Positions 1 through 9,228 of a stretch of 64,000 bases of DNA are shown here, in pieces. The first letter of the stretch is position 1; each line of letters starts with the position of its first letter. A program made the position numbers and the translations under genes. The notes beneath the pieces were generated by a model, which had not been told where the DNA came from, did not search any database, and saw only the letters and a program-made list of their open reading frames with translations. The stretch is from Duganella phyllosphaerae (GTDB taxonomy: Bacteria; Pseudomonadota; Gammaproteobacteria; Burkholderiales; Burkholderiaceae_D), in the NCBI RefSeq assembly GCF_001758785.1, contig NZ_LROM01000077.1:62001-126000 (forward strand). Direction: 5' to 3'.

Positions 1-1
1 C

Positions 2-838
2 AGCGGCTTGAGCATCCCGCAGATGTTGCGTGCCAACGAGTGCGCGCGGCTCGGTAACGAGGAGCTCAACGCCGGCATCGACCGCATCTGGCACGTGATG
101 CGCGACTGTATCAATCACGGCCTGGAAACGCCCGGCATCCTGCCCGGCGGCCTGCAGGTCAAGCGCCGCGCGGCGCGCCTGTGGCAGCAGGCGCAGTCGA
201 ACGTGGCGCCGGCCAACCACCTGCCGCACGACGCGCTGCACCAGGTCAGCCTGTACGCGATGGCGGTCAACGAGGAAAATGCCGCCGGCGGACGCGTGGT
301 CACGGCGCCGACCAACGGCGCGGCCGGCATCATCCCGGCAGTTCTGCGCTACTACGCGGAAGACTGCAAGCCGAGCGACCCGGTCACCGGCATCCGCGAT
401 TTCATGCTGACCGCCGCAGCGATCGGCATGCTCTGCAAGCGCAATGCGTCGATCTCGGGCGCCGAGGTAGGGTGCCAGGGCGAGGTGGGCGTGGCGTGCG
501 CGATGGCCGCTGCCGGCCTGGTGGCGGCCCTGGGCGGCACCAATCTGCAGATCGAGAACGCCGCCGAAATCGGCATCGAGCACCACCTGGGCATGACGTG
601 CGATCCGATCGGCGGCCTGGTGCAGATTCCGTGCATCGAGCGTAACGGCATGGGCGCGGTCAAGGCGATTACGGCGGCGTCGCTGGCGTTGAAGGGCGAC
701 GGCACCCACTTTGTCAGTCTCGACGAGGTGATCGAGACCATGCGCCAGACCGGTGCCGATATGCAGGCCAAGTACAAGGAAACGTCATTGGGCGGGTTGG
801 CGATCCACGTCATTACTGTCAACCATGCTGCTTGTTGA
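2..838 (+). CDS. sdaA: L-serine ammonia-lyase (serine dehydratase), C-terminal part, cut by window start
   Basis: This is the C-terminal part of an iron-sulfur L-serine dehydratase, which deaminates L-serine to pyruvate and ammonia in the cytoplasm. The reading frame is open to the left edge, so the true start lies outside the window and the first in-frame TTG at position 8 should not be taken as a start. About 278 residues are visible of a family usually near 460. Recognisable family segments are [40 protein letters not shown] (the Cys residues fit the [4Fe-4S] ligands) and the C-terminal [11 protein letters not shown]. The gene converges on the GGDEF-EAL gene, and the gap holds a paired inverted repeat that could act as a bidirectional terminator. 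Confidence 0.93.
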   Translation, partial: SGLSIPQMLRANECARLGNEELNAGIDRIWHVMRDCINHGLETPGILPGGLQVKRRAARLWQQAQSNVAPANHLPHDALHQVSLYAMAVNEENAAGGRVVTAPTNGAAGIIPAVLRYYAEDCKPSDPVTGIRDFMLTAAAIGMLCKRNASISGAEVGCQGEVGVACAMAAAGLVAALGGTNLQIENAAEIGIEHHLGMTCDPIGGLVQIPCIERNGMGAVKAITAASLALKGDGTHFVSLDEVIETMRQTGADMQAKYKETSLGGLAIHVITVNHAAC

Positions 839-857
839 CCGAATTTGATGAGGGTCT

Positions 858-953
858 ATGGATCCCCGCCTGCGCGGCGGTCCGCCGATGCGGGATGACG
901 GATTTGAGTTCGCGAAATAAAAGTCGTCATCCTCGCGCACGCGGGGATCCATG
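858..953. repeat. REP-like paired inverted repeat, copy A
   Basis: Left arm 858-901 begins ATGGATCCCCGC and ends GGGATGACGG. Right arm 925-953 reads CGTCATCC, then CGCGGGGATCCAT. The two arms are inverted copies separated by about 23 bases. Related copies lie at 19358-19435, 25121-25203, 32667-32752 and 46260-46359. The right arm overlaps the 3' end of the GGDEF-EAL gene and supplies its stop codon. Confidence 0.8.
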
Positions 954-3713
954 GAACGCATGATCAGCCAGCAAACCCCGGAACTCCTCCGCATCCACCG
1001 GCTTGCTGAAGTAAAACCCCTGCATCTCGTCACAATCCTGCTGCCGTAAAAACGCCAGCTGTTCCGCCGTTTCCACTCCTTCCGCAATGGTTTTGAGCCC
1101 CAAACTGCGCGCCATGTTGATGATGGCGCTCACGATCGCCTTGTCCTCGGCATCGGTGCTGATGTCGCGCACGAACGACTTGTCGATCTTCAGCTTATAG
1201 ACCTTGAACTTTTTCAGGTGGCTCAGCGACGAGTAACCGGTACCGAAATCGTCGATCGACATGCGGATACCGCGCTCGTGCAGGTGGTTCATCATGGTGA
1301 TGGCGCCTTGCGGGTCGTGCAGCGCCACGCCTTCGGTCAGTTCCAGTTCCAGGTACTCGGGCGGCAGGCCTTCTTCCAGCAGGATTTGCGATACCAGTTC
1401 CGGCAGCTCGGTGTCGCGGAACTGGGTGGCTGACAGGTTCACCGCCATCACCAGCGGCGGCAGGCCGGCGTCCAGCCACGCGCGCGCCTGGCGCACGGCC
1501 TGGCGCAGCACCCAGGCGCCGATCGGCAATATCAGGCCGCTGTCTTCGGCGGCGGGGATGAATTCGACCGGCGAGATGTCGCCCAGCTCCGGCGTGGTCC
1601 AGCGCAGCAAGGCTTCCGCGCCGACGATGCGCTGATCTGGCAAGGCCACCTGCGGCTGGTACACCACGCGCAGCTGGCCGCGCTCGATCGCATAGCGCAG
1701 CAGGTTGACCAGTTGCAGGTGGCGCGCCGCGCGCTGGTGCATGGCGGCGGTGAAGAAGCGATAATCGTGGCGGCCGGCGCGCTTGACCTGGTACATGGCG
1801 GCGTCGGCCCGTTGCAGCAGGTTTTCCATGTCGTCACCATCATCTGGGCACAGCGCGATGCCGACCGACGCCGTCACCTTCAGGTCGTGCATCCCAACCC
1901 GGAACGGCTGGGCGATCAGTTCCATGATCTTGCGCGCCGCCTCGGTTGCCTCCTGGGCGCCGGCGCCTTGCAGCACGAAGATGAATTCGTCGCCACCCAG
2001 GCGCGCCACCATGTCGCCCTCGCGCAGGCCCTGGCGCAGGCGCTTGGCCAGTTCGCACAGCAGGCCGTCGCCCACGCTGTGGCCCAGCGAATCGTTGATG
2101 TCCTTGAAGTGGTCGAGGTCGAGCATCATCAGCGCCAGCGGCGCACCCTGGGCGCGTGCCTGGTCCAGCGCGCGCAGCGTGTGCTCCTGCAATTGCGCCC
2201 GGTTGGGCAGGCCGGTGAGGGTGTCGAAGTGGGCCAGGTACTGGATCCGTTCGTCGGTCTGTTCGCGCTGGCGTTCGCGGTCGAAATTCTTCAGCGCGAA
2301 TTCGATATCGCTGGCCATTTCGCTGAACAGCGCCTGCACTTCCGGGTCGAAGGCATCCGCTGCGGTGGAATAGGCGGAGATAAATCCCGTGATGGCGCCG
2401 TGGCGATGCAAGGGAATCGACATCGCCGCGCGCCAGCCGCAGCGCTCCGAATGCTGGCGCCACAGCGGCGAGAGCGGCACCTGGCCGAAGTCCTGGCACC
2501 AGAACGGCGCGTCGTCGCGGTACGCGGCGGCGGCGGGACCGCGCCCCTCCGGCAGCGCCGGATCGACCGAAATCGGTTGCTGGTTCAGATAGTCGATATG
2601 GTCGCCGGCGCCGGCCACCGGGGTGACCCGCAGCGAGTCCGGATCGAGCAGGCCGACCCACGCCAGCGACATGCCGCCGTGCGAGACCACGGCATCGCAC
2701 ACGCTGGCGAACAGTTCCTGCTCGTCGCGGCTGCGCACGATGGCCTGGTTGCACTGGCTCAGCGCCGCATACAGCTTGCCCAGGCGTTGGGCGCGGGCCA
2801 GCGCGTCGGTACGCTCCTGGGCCACGCTGGCCAGCCGGTGGCGCGATTCGGCCAGCCAGGCCAGCACGCTGTCGCGCGCATTGTCGGGCACTGGCACCGG
2901 CGGCGGCTCGGTCATGTCGCCCCGGCCCAGGCGCAGTATCTCCTGCTGCAGCTGGTCCACCGAGCAGCCCAGGGTGGCGTCGAGGCGACGCTTGGCGCGC
3001 CACAGCAGCGTCACCAGCACCAGCGCAAACAGGATGAAGCCCAGCCTTGCACCATTCGCTTGCAGCGCCGTGTTTTCCACCGCATGCAGGGTACGCCGTT
3101 CGACGCTCTCGGTGACCTGGGCAATCGGCAGCATGATGGCGGCCTTGGCGCGGTGGTAGCTGGCGTCGTACAGCATGGCGCGGGCGGCGGCCAGCGCGTC
3201 GGGATCGTCGCCGCCGAAGTCGCGCATGGCCAGGGCCTTGTTCTCGATGCCGGTCAGGCGATCCGATTCGTCCTTGGCCTGGGTGAGCAGGCGCAGCTCG
3301 CCGGGCGTAAAGCCGGCCTGGCGCAGCAGGTCGATCAGCGGCACGGCGGCGCCAGGCTGGCGCGGGCGCTTGGCGGGGTCCACCACCAGGTCCCAGTACA
3401 CATTGTCGTAGCCTTGCGGGCGCGGCACGCGGCCGTCGCGGATGTCGAGCACTTCCTGGTACTGTCGGCGGTATTGCGGGTCGCCGGTGACCACGTAACT
3501 GCGCGCCATGCGGGTGAGGTCGTCGGAAGACTGGCGCAGCTCCTCGATCAGTGTGCGCGAGGCGTAGCGCTGCTGGTTGGCGTGGTCGATGCGCTTCTCC
3601 GTCCAGACATACAGCAGGAAGGCGACGGTCACGATGAACAGGGCGCCGAAACACGCCCACAGGATGCTGACGAACTGCTTGGGTGCAGGCTGGCGGGAAA
3701 CTGGCAACTTCAT
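927..3713 (-). CDS. Membrane GAF-GGDEF-EAL protein (cyclic di-GMP synthase/phosphodiesterase)
   Basis: This is a probable inner-membrane protein that turns over cyclic di-GMP. Counting from the ATG at 3713 (928 residues), there is a membrane helix near residues 17-37, an extracytoplasmic segment to about 220, a second helix near 223-241, a GAF-like segment around 305-465, a GGDEF domain with intact GGDEF at 573-577, and an EAL domain with EALLRW at 700 followed by DDFGTGYSSL and KIDKSFV. Both catalytic signatures are intact, so either activity is possible. An in-frame TTG at 3728 with AGGG upstream is an alternative start. The last residues, HGSPRARG, and the stop are encoded by repeat copy A. 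The gene is divergent from thrC. The input signal is unknown. Confidence 0.9.
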   Translation of the reverse strand: MKLPVSRQPAPKQFVSILWACFGALFIVTVAFLLYVWTEKRIDHANQQRYASRTLIEELRQSSDDLTRMARSYVVTGDPQYRRQYQEVLDIRDGRVPRPQGYDNVYWDLVVDPAKRPRQPGAAVPLIDLLRQAGFTPGELRLLTQAKDESDRLTGIENKALAMRDFGGDDPDALAAARAMLYDASYHRAKAAIMLPIAQVTESVERRTLHAVENTALQANGARLGFILFALVLVTLLWRAKRRLDATLGCSVDQLQQEILRLGRGDMTEPPPVPVPDNARDSVLAWLAESRHRLASVAQERTDALARAQRLGKLYAALSQCNQAIVRSRDEQELFASVCDAVVSHGGMSLAWVGLLDPDSLRVTPVAGAGDHIDYLNQQPISVDPALPEGRGPAAAAYRDDAPFWCQDFGQVPLSPLWRQHSERCGWRAAMSIPLHRHGAITGFISAYSTAADAFDPEVQALFSEMASDIEFALKNFDRERQREQTDERIQYLAHFDTLTGLPNRAQLQEHTLRALDQARAQGAPLALMMLDLDHFKDINDSLGHSVGDGLLCELAKRLRQGLREGDMVARLGGDEFIFVLQGAGAQEATEAARKIMELIAQPFRVGMHDLKVTASVGIALCPDDGDDMENLLQRADAAMYQVKRAGRHDYRFFTAAMHQRAARHLQLVNLLRYAIERGQLRVVYQPQVALPDQRIVGAEALLRWTTPELGDISPVEFIPAAEDSGLILPIGAWVLRQAVRQARAWLDAGLPPLVMAVNLSATQFRDTELPELVSQILLEEGLPPEYLELELTEGVALHDPQGAITMMNHLHERGIRMSIDDFGTGYSSLSHLKKFKVYKLKIDKSFVRDISTDAEDKAIVSAIINMARSLGLKTIAEGVETAEQLAFLRQQDCDEMQGFYFSKPVDAEEFRGLLADHAFHGSPRARG

Positions 3714-3848
3714 AATGGATGGCGGCAAACGCCCTGTAAGCCTGGAAAACTGACGGATGCGATATATTGCCTGAAAGATAGCGAAGTCAGCGCACGGATG
3801 CCGAAACGCTCAGGCCTTTGCGCGCGATAGCCGTAAAACAACGCGACC

Positions 3849-3878
3849 TTCACCGCAATCGCCGTGGCGCACTATAAT
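3849..3878 (+). promoter_or_regulatory. Candidate sigma-70 promoter of thrC-moeA-moaD
   Basis: A perfect TATAAT at 3873-3878 has TTCACC at 3849-3854, 18 bases upstream. It overlaps the first in-frame ATG (3864), which supports the downstream ATG at 3939 as the real thrC start and leaves a leader of about 55 bases. Confidence 0.5.
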
Positions 3879-3938
3879 ATCCGCTCATTTTGCAGCGTTC
3901 CGCCATTTTGTTGCCAGTACAACCGGACTTACTCATCT

Positions 3939-5417
3939 ATGCAATACGTCTCTACCCGCGCAGCGCCGTCGCCAGCCACCTCGTCAAACTCCCAACAATT
4001 TTCGGACATCCTGCTCGGCGGGCTTGCCACCGACGGCGGCCTGTTCCTGCCGGCCGAGTACCCGCAGGTGACCGGCGCCGAACTCGATGCCTGGCGCAAG
4101 CTGTCGTACGCCGAACTGGCGTTTGAAATCCTGCGCAAGTTTGCCACCGACATACCCGAAGCCGACCTGCGCGCGATTACCGCCAAGACCTACACGCCAG
4201 AGGTGTACCGCAACGCCCGTCCCGACGAAGATTCGTCGCGCATCACGCCGCTGCGGGTGCTGGAAGAGGGCAACGGCACCAGGCTGCTGTTGCAGGCGTT
4301 GTCGAACGGCCCCACGCTGGCGTTCAAGGACATGGCCATGCAATTGCTGGGCAACCTGTTCGAGTACGCGCTGGCCAAGCAGAAAGCGGAACTGAATATT
4401 TTTGGCGCCACCTCGGGCGACACCGGCAGCGCGGCCGAATACGCCATGCGCGGCAAGCAGGGCATCCGCGTGTTCATGCTGTCGCCGCACGAAAAAATGA
4501 GTGCGTTCCAGGCCGCGCAGATGTTCAGCCTGCAAGACCCCAATATCTACAACATCGCCATCGAAGGTGTGTTCGACGACGCCCAGGACATGGTCAAGGC
4601 GGTGTCCAACGACCTGGCATTCAAGACGCGTCACAAGATTGGCACTGTCAATTCGATCAACTGGGCGCGCGTGGTGGCGCAGGTGGTGTACTACTTCCGC
4701 GGCTACCTCGAAGCGACTACCTCCAATGACCAAAAGGTGTCGTTCACGGTCCCGTCGGGCAACTTCGGCAATATCTGCGCCGGCCACATCGCCCGCATGA
4801 TGGGCCTGCCGATCGACAAGCTGGTGGCCGCCACCAACGAAAACGACGTGCTCGACGAATTCTTCCGCACCGGCGTCTACCGCGTGCGCAAGTCGTCGGA
4901 GACCTACCACACCAGCAGCCCGTCGATGGACATCTCCAAGGCGTCCAACTTCGAGCGCTTCGTGTACGAACTGGTGGGCCGCGATGGCGACCGCACCCGC
5001 GCGCTGTTCCACAAGGTGGAAACTCACGGCGGCTTCGATTTGTCCGGCAAACCGGGCAGCGATGGCGACGAGTTCAAGCTGGTGGCCAGGTATGGCTTCA
5101 AGTCGGGCAAGTCCACCCATGAAGACCGCCTCGACACCATCCGCGACGTCGCCGACGACTACGGCATCGTGATCGACACCCATACCGCCGACGGCATCAA
5201 GGTCGCGCGCGAACACCTGGAACGCGGCGTGCCGATGATCGTGCTGGAAACCGCGCTGGCCGCCAAGTTCAACGAAACCATTCTCGACGCGCTGGGCGAA
5301 GACGCCGAGCGCCCGGACGGCTTCGAGAACATCGAGGACCTGCCGCAAAAGTTCGTGGTCATGAAGGCCGACGTGGAGGCGATGAAAGCCTACATCGCCG
5401 CCAACACCGGCCTGTGA
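3939..5417 (+). CDS. thrC: Threonine synthase
   Basis: PLP-dependent threonine synthase converts O-phospho-L-homoserine to L-threonine, the last step of threonine synthesis. The start at 3939 gives MQYVSTRAAPS, the usual N-terminus, and 492 residues. The upstream in-frame ATG at 3864 falls inside the likely promoter. The motif GPTLAFKDMAMQ places the Schiff-base lysine at K130, and IFGATSGDTGSAAEYAMRG is the phosphate-binding and substrate segment. The stop codon overlaps the GTG start of moeA (GTGA), which implies translational coupling. Homoserine dehydrogenase, often beside thrC, is not adjacent here. Confidence 0.96.
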   Translation: MQYVSTRAAPSPATSSNSQQFSDILLGGLATDGGLFLPAEYPQVTGAELDAWRKLSYAELAFEILRKFATDIPEADLRAITAKTYTPEVYRNARPDEDSSRITPLRVLEEGNGTRLLLQALSNGPTLAFKDMAMQLLGNLFEYALAKQKAELNIFGATSGDTGSAAEYAMRGKQGIRVFMLSPHEKMSAFQAAQMFSLQDPNIYNIAIEGVFDDAQDMVKAVSNDLAFKTRHKIGTVNSINWARVVAQVVYYFRGYLEATTSNDQKVSFTVPSGNFGNICAGHIARMMGLPIDKLVAATNENDVLDEFFRTGVYRVRKSSETYHTSSPSMDISKASNFERFVYELVGRDGDRTRALFHKVETHGGFDLSGKPGSDGDEFKLVARYGFKSGKSTHEDRLDTIRDVADDYGIVIDTHTADGIKVAREHLERGVPMIVLETALAAKFNETILDALGEDAERPDGFENIEDLPQKFVVMKADVEAMKAYIAANTGL

Positions 5418-6643
5418 GCGGCGCCGTGCCCACTTCCAAGCCGATGCTGACCATGGGCGAGGCGCTGGCGCAGATGCTGGCCGCCGCCCGCCCGGTGGCC
5501 GACATCGAAGTCGTGCCCACGCTCGAGGCCAACGGCCGCGTGCTGGCCGAAGCGCAGGTGTCCGGCATGAATGTGCCGGGCCAGGACAATACCCAAATGG
5601 ACGGCTACGCCGTGCGCGCGGCCGATTGCGTCAGCGGCCACGCCGCGCTCAAGGTGTCGCAGCGCATTCCTGCCGGCCACGTGGGCCAGCCTTTGCAACC
5701 GGGTACCGCCGCGCGCATCTTCACCGGCGCCTTGATTCCACCTGGCGCCGATGCAGTCGTGATGCAGGAGCAGTGCGAAGTCTCCGGCCCCGACACCGTC
5801 ACCATCCGCCACACGCCCAAGACCGGCGAATGGATACGCCGCGCCGGTGAAGACATCACCAGCGGCAGCACCATTCTGCCGGCTGGCGCGCGCCTGCGCA
5901 GCCAGGAGCTGGGCCTGGCCGCCTCGGTCGGGCTGGCACAACTGCCAGTGCGGCGCAAGCTGCGCGTGGCCGTGTTCTTCACCGGCGACGAGCTGGCCAT
6001 GCCGGGCGAGCCGCTCGCTCCCGGCGCCATCTACAATTCCAACCGCTTTACCTTGCGCGCGCTGCTGGAAAACCTCGGCTGCGAGATCACCGATTTCGGC
6101 ATCGTGCCCGATACGCTGGACGCCACCCGCGCCGTGCTGCGCACCAGCGCCGTCGGCCACGACCTGATCATCACCTCGGGCGGTGTCTCGGTGGGCGAAG
6201 AAGACCATATCAAGCCGGCCGTGGAAGCGGAAGGGCGCCTGACCATGTGGCAGATCGCCATCAAGCCCGGCAAGCCGCTGGCGTTCGGCGAGGTGGGGCA
6301 GGCCGCGTTCGTCGGCTTGCCCGGCAACCCGGTGTCGAGCTTCATCACGTTCCTGATGTTCGTGCGGCCGTTCATCCTGCGCCTGCAAGGCGTGCAGGGG
6401 CCGGTGGCGCCGCGCGCGTTTACCATGCGCGCCGATTTCAACCTGCCCAGGGCCGACCGCCGCAACGAGTTCCTGCGCGCGCGCATCAATGCCGGCGGCG
6501 GACTCGAACCGTTCCGCAACCAGAGTTCGGGCGTGCTCACGTCCACGGTCTGGGGCGACGGCGTGATCGACAATCCCCCCAACCGTACCATCGCCGAAGG
6601 CGATATGGTCCGGTTCATCCCGTTCAGCGAGTTGATGCACTGA
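5414..6643 (+). CDS. moeA: Molybdopterin molybdenumtransferase MoeA
   Basis: MoeA inserts molybdate into adenylylated molybdopterin to form molybdenum cofactor. The 409-residue protein has the family's substrate segment QDNTQMDGYAVRA, IFTGALIPPGADAVVMQEQ, the central MoCF-binding-like segment SGGVSVGEEDH and the KPGKPLAFG and GLPGNPVSSF motifs, so it is full length. Translation probably starts at the GTG at 5414, which overlaps the thrC stop by four bases. The stop overlaps the ATG of moaD (TGATG), so thrC, moeA and moaD look like one translationally coupled operon. Coupling of threonine synthesis with cofactor synthesis has no obvious metabolic reason. Confidence 0.96.
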   Translation: MSGAVPTSKPMLTMGEALAQMLAAARPVADIEVVPTLEANGRVLAEAQVSGMNVPGQDNTQMDGYAVRAADCVSGHAALKVSQRIPAGHVGQPLQPGTAARIFTGALIPPGADAVVMQEQCEVSGPDTVTIRHTPKTGEWIRRAGEDITSGSTILPAGARLRSQELGLAASVGLAQLPVRRKLRVAVFFTGDELAMPGEPLAPGAIYNSNRFTLRALLENLGCEITDFGIVPDTLDATRAVLRTSAVGHDLIITSGGVSVGEEDHIKPAVEAEGRLTMWQIAIKPGKPLAFGEVGQAAFVGLPGNPVSSFITFLMFVRPFILRLQGVQGPVAPRAFTMRADFNLPRADRRNEFLRARINAGGGLEPFRNQSSGVLTSTVWGDGVIDNPPNRTIAEGDMVRFIPFSELMH

Positions 6644-6897
6644 TGGCAGTTACCGTTAAATTTTTTGCCAGCGTGCGCGAAGCCGTGGGCGTGTCCACCG
6701 AGTCGCTGGCCTTGCCGCCTGGCGTGGCCACCGTGGGCGACCTGCGCACACACCTGGCCGCGCGCGGCGGCAACTGGCGCGCTGCGCTGGAGAGTCCGGC
6801 GCTGCGCATGGCCTGCAACCAGGTGATGTGCGATGCGGCCACACCGGTGGCCGATGGCGTGGAAGTGGCGTTTTTTCCGCCGGTGACCGGCGGCTAG
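6643..6897 (+). CDS. moaD: Molybdopterin synthase sulfur-carrier subunit MoaD
   Basis: This 84-residue protein has a ubiquitin-like fold (family assignment) and ends in the required VTGG. Its C-terminal glycine is thiocarboxylated and donates sulfur to precursor Z in the MoaD2-MoaE2 molybdopterin synthase. The N-terminus, VKFFASVREAVG, is typical. The ATG overlaps the moeA stop codon. The catalytic partner moaE, commonly the next gene, is absent; instead a small gene converges from the opposite strand and overlaps moaD by four bases. Confidence 0.93.
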   Translation: MAVTVKFFASVREAVGVSTESLALPPGVATVGDLRTHLAARGGNWRAALESPALRMACNQVMCDAATPVADGVEVAFFPPVTGG

Positions 6898-7127
6898 GTT
6901 TTCCTGGATGCGGTCCCGGTATCATCGCAGCGCGCACACGGCAGGGCCTGCCGGTAACGGCGCCAGTGGCTGTAGGTGAACAGGCCGGCGGCAGCCAGCG
7001 CCCACAGCCCGGCGCTCATGTAGTCTGCCGGCGCGGTGGAACCCTTGAACCACTCCACAGCGGCCAGGATCGCAAACAGCGGCAGCGCCGCCAGCAGGTA
7101 GCGTTTCAGCCAGAACAATGCGCCCAT
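6894..7127 (-). CDS. Small two-helix membrane protein, function unknown
   Basis: This 77-residue protein is predicted to be an inner-membrane protein with hydrophobic helices near residues 7-24 and 36-51. The tail is basic and ends with a CARC pair (CxxC), which could bind metal or form a disulfide. A strong AAGGAGA ribosome site at about 7132-7138 sits directly before the ATG, so it is probably a real gene and not a chance frame. It converges with moaD, with a four-base overlap, and starts 33 bases from the divergent flavoprotein gene. I recognise no family and assign no function. Confidence 0.7.
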   Translation of the reverse strand: MGALFWLKRYLLAALPLFAILAAVEWFKGSTAPADYMSAGLWALAAAGLFTYSHWRRYRQALPCARCDDTGTASRKT

Positions 7128-7160
7128 ACCGTCTCCTTCTTATTTTGTTGATCGAAACCC

Positions 7161-8411
7161 ATGCAGCCTAGTGTGCCACCTTTTCGCGTCGCCGTCATCG
7201 GCGGCGGCCCGGCGGGCCTGATGGCCGCCGAAACCCTGGCGCGCGGCGGCGCCCAGGTGGATGTGTACGACGCCATGGCCTCGGTCGGCCGCAAGTTCCT
7301 GCTGGCCGGGCGCGGCGGCATGAATATCACCCACGCCGAGCCGTATGCCGATTTCGTCACGCGCTATGGCGCCGGTGCGCCGCCATTGCGGCCGCTGCTC
7401 GACGCCTTCGGCCCCGAGGCCGTCCGGGCCTGGATACATGGCCTGGGCGTGGAAACCTTCGTCGGCTCGTCCGGCCGCGTGTTCCCCACCGATATGAAGG
7501 CGGCGCCGCTGCTGCGCGCGTGGTTACATCGGCTGCGCGAGCACGGCGTGCGGTTCCACATGCGCCATCGCTGGACCGGCTGGAACGGCGCCGCGCTCGT
7601 GCTGAACACGCCCGACGGCGAGGTGCAGGTAACAGCGGACGCCGTGGTGCTGGCGCTGGGCGGCGGCAGCTGGGCGCGGCTTGGTTCGGACGGCGCCTGG
7701 ATCCCGCTGCTGCAGGCGCGCGGGGTGGACGTGGCGCCGCTGGTCCCCGCCAACTGCGGCTTCGACGTCGACTGGAGCGCGCATTTCAGTGAGCGTTACG
7801 CGGGCGAGCCGCTGACCACCGTGGCGATCACCTCGGTGGCCGCGGACGGGCGCGAGTTCCGCAAGCAGGGCCAGTTCGTGATCACTGGCGGCGGCGTGGA
7901 GGGCAGCCTGATTTATGCGCTGTCGGCGGCGCTGCGCGACCAGATTGCGGCAAATGGCCACACCACCATCCACCTCGACCTGCTGCCCGACCTCTCGGCT
8001 GCCCGCGTGCTTGATGAAGTGACGCGCCCGCGCGGCGCCCGCTCGCTGACCAGCCACCTGCAAAGCCGGCTCGGTCTCAAGGGCGTCAAAGCGGGGCTGC
8101 TGCGCGAGTGCCTGGACAAGGAATCGTATGCCGAAGCCGAGCTGCTGGCCGGCGCCATCAAGCGCTTGCCGGTGCGGCTGGTGCGGCCACGGCCGCTCGA
8201 CGAGGCGATCAGCAGCGCCGGCGGCGTGAAGTGGCAGGCGTTGGACGGCGCCATGCTCACCGCAGTACCGGGCGTGTTCGTGGCGGGCGAGATGGTCGAC
8301 TGGGAGGCGCCGACCGGCGGCTACCTGCTGACGGCGTGCTTTGCCAGTGGCCTGGCTGCTGGGCGCGACGTGCTGGCCTGGCTCGCCGGCCCGCACAACC
8401 GGGGCGCGTGA
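7161..8411 (+). CDS. HI0933-like FAD-dependent flavoprotein (TIGR03862 type)
   Basis: This is a predicted cytoplasmic NAD(P)/FAD-dependent oxidoreductase of 416 residues. The N-terminal Rossmann motif VIGGGPAGLMAAE (residues 12-24) binds FAD, followed by VGRKFLLAGRGGMNITH, a hallmark of the HI0933/BaiN group. A second nucleotide-site segment, VLALGGGSWARLGSDG, lies mid-protein, and the C-terminal VFVAGEMVDWEAPTGGYLLT closes the FAD site. The substrate is not known for this subfamily. No ribosome site is obvious before the ATG. It ends back-to-back with the GIN-domain gene on the other strand, with no intergenic space. Confidence 0.85.
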   Translation: MQPSVPPFRVAVIGGGPAGLMAAETLARGGAQVDVYDAMASVGRKFLLAGRGGMNITHAEPYADFVTRYGAGAPPLRPLLDAFGPEAVRAWIHGLGVETFVGSSGRVFPTDMKAAPLLRAWLHRLREHGVRFHMRHRWTGWNGAALVLNTPDGEVQVTADAVVLALGGGSWARLGSDGAWIPLLQARGVDVAPLVPANCGFDVDWSAHFSERYAGEPLTTVAITSVAADGREFRKQGQFVITGGGVEGSLIYALSAALRDQIAANGHTTIHLDLLPDLSAARVLDEVTRPRGARSLTSHLQSRLGLKGVKAGLLRECLDKESYAEAELLAGAIKRLPVRLVRPRPLDEAISSAGGVKWQALDGAMLTAVPGVFVAGEMVDWEAPTGGYLLTACFASGLAAGRDVLAWLAGPHNRGA

Positions 8412-9218
8412 CTACTCCCAGCGTACTGAACCCGAGCCCTTGCGGTTGATCTCGCGCTGGTCCGGGTTGCCATACACGGCCAGGTTGCCGCTGCCCTGCA
8501 ATTCGATCTCGGCAGCGCGGCGCGCAAACACGTGGCCCGAACCGGATCCCTTGAGCATCACTTCCACCCGGTCCGCCGCCAGGTGGCGGGCGTCGAGGGT
8601 GCCGGAACCGGCCAGTTGCATCTCCATGACCTGGCAGCTGCCGGCGGCCGTAATCCGGCCCGAGCCCATCAACTCCAGTTCCACGTGCTGGCCGCTGCCG
8701 GCATTGAGCGCCAGGTTGCCGCTGCCGTGCACCGCCGCGCTGAGCTTGCGATAACGGCCGTTGAACGCCACGTCGCCCGAGCCCATCAGTTGCAGGTCCA
8801 TGCGTTCGCCATTAAAACCGCTGACCTTGACGTTGCCGCTGCTGCGCACCACCAGTTCCTGCAATTGCGGCAGTACCAGCTCCACCTGCAGGCGGTGGCG
8901 CGGATTGAGCAACATGCCGGTGGTGCGGATTTGCAGGTCGCGGCCATCCTGCTCGGTGGCGATATTGGCCAGCGAGCGCTGTTCGCCACGCACCTTGAGC
9001 GAGGCGACCGGTCCTTGCGTGAGGACCAGGTCGATCGGTCCGGTGATATCGACCACCGACGCCATGGCGTCAATGCGGCGTACCTCGCTCGAGAGCGAAC
9101 GGCCAGCGCTGCTGGCCGGGTTGGCGGCGCCGTACGACTTGAGGAAGCTGTAGCTGATGCCGATCAGCACGAAGGCGAACAGCAGCAGGCTGAAACCGAT
9201 TTTCATCAGGGAGCGCAT
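8412..9218 (-). CDS. GIN-domain (DUF2807-like) exported or membrane-anchored protein
   Basis: The 268-residue product has an N-terminal hydrophobic segment (about residues 5-25), either an uncleaved anchor or a signal peptide. The rest is a run of short beta-strand units punctuated by GSG or SSG turns (SSGNVKVSG, MGSGDVAF, HGSGNLALN, MGSGRITAAG, AGSGTLDA, KGSGSGHV, QGSGNLAV, KGSGSVRWE). This is the pattern of the GIN/DUF2807 domain, thought to form a right-handed beta-helix. The molecular role is unknown, and adhesin-head or envelope-stress roles are only suggestions for the family. The gene lies 10 bases downstream of the next membrane-protein gene on the same strand, so they are probably co-transcribed. 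Confidence 0.8.
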   Translation of the reverse strand: MRSLMKIGFSLLLFAFVLIGISYSFLKSYGAANPASSAGRSLSSEVRRIDAMASVVDITGPIDLVLTQGPVASLKVRGEQRSLANIATEQDGRDLQIRTTGMLLNPRHRLQVELVLPQLQELVVRSSGNVKVSGFNGERMDLQLMGSGDVAFNGRYRKLSAAVHGSGNLALNAGSGQHVELELMGSGRITAAGSCQVMEMQLAGSGTLDARHLAADRVEVMLKGSGSGHVFARRAAEIELQGSGNLAVYGNPDQREINRKGSGSVRWE

Positions 9219-9228
9219 GGTGGGCCTC

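Noticed and set aside
1713..3830. Long open frame on the plus strand opposite the GGDEF-EAL gene (about 700 codons)
   Set aside because: Composition is His/Arg/Gln-rich without domains, and it mirrors the codon pattern of a strongly supported gene on the other strand. It is a GC-rich shadow.
8412..9218. Repeated GSG-encoding units considered as a CRISPR-like or satellite array
   Set aside because: The units are irregular in spacing and sequence at the DNA level and lie in a coherent protein frame, so they are beta-helix repeats rather than a DNA array.
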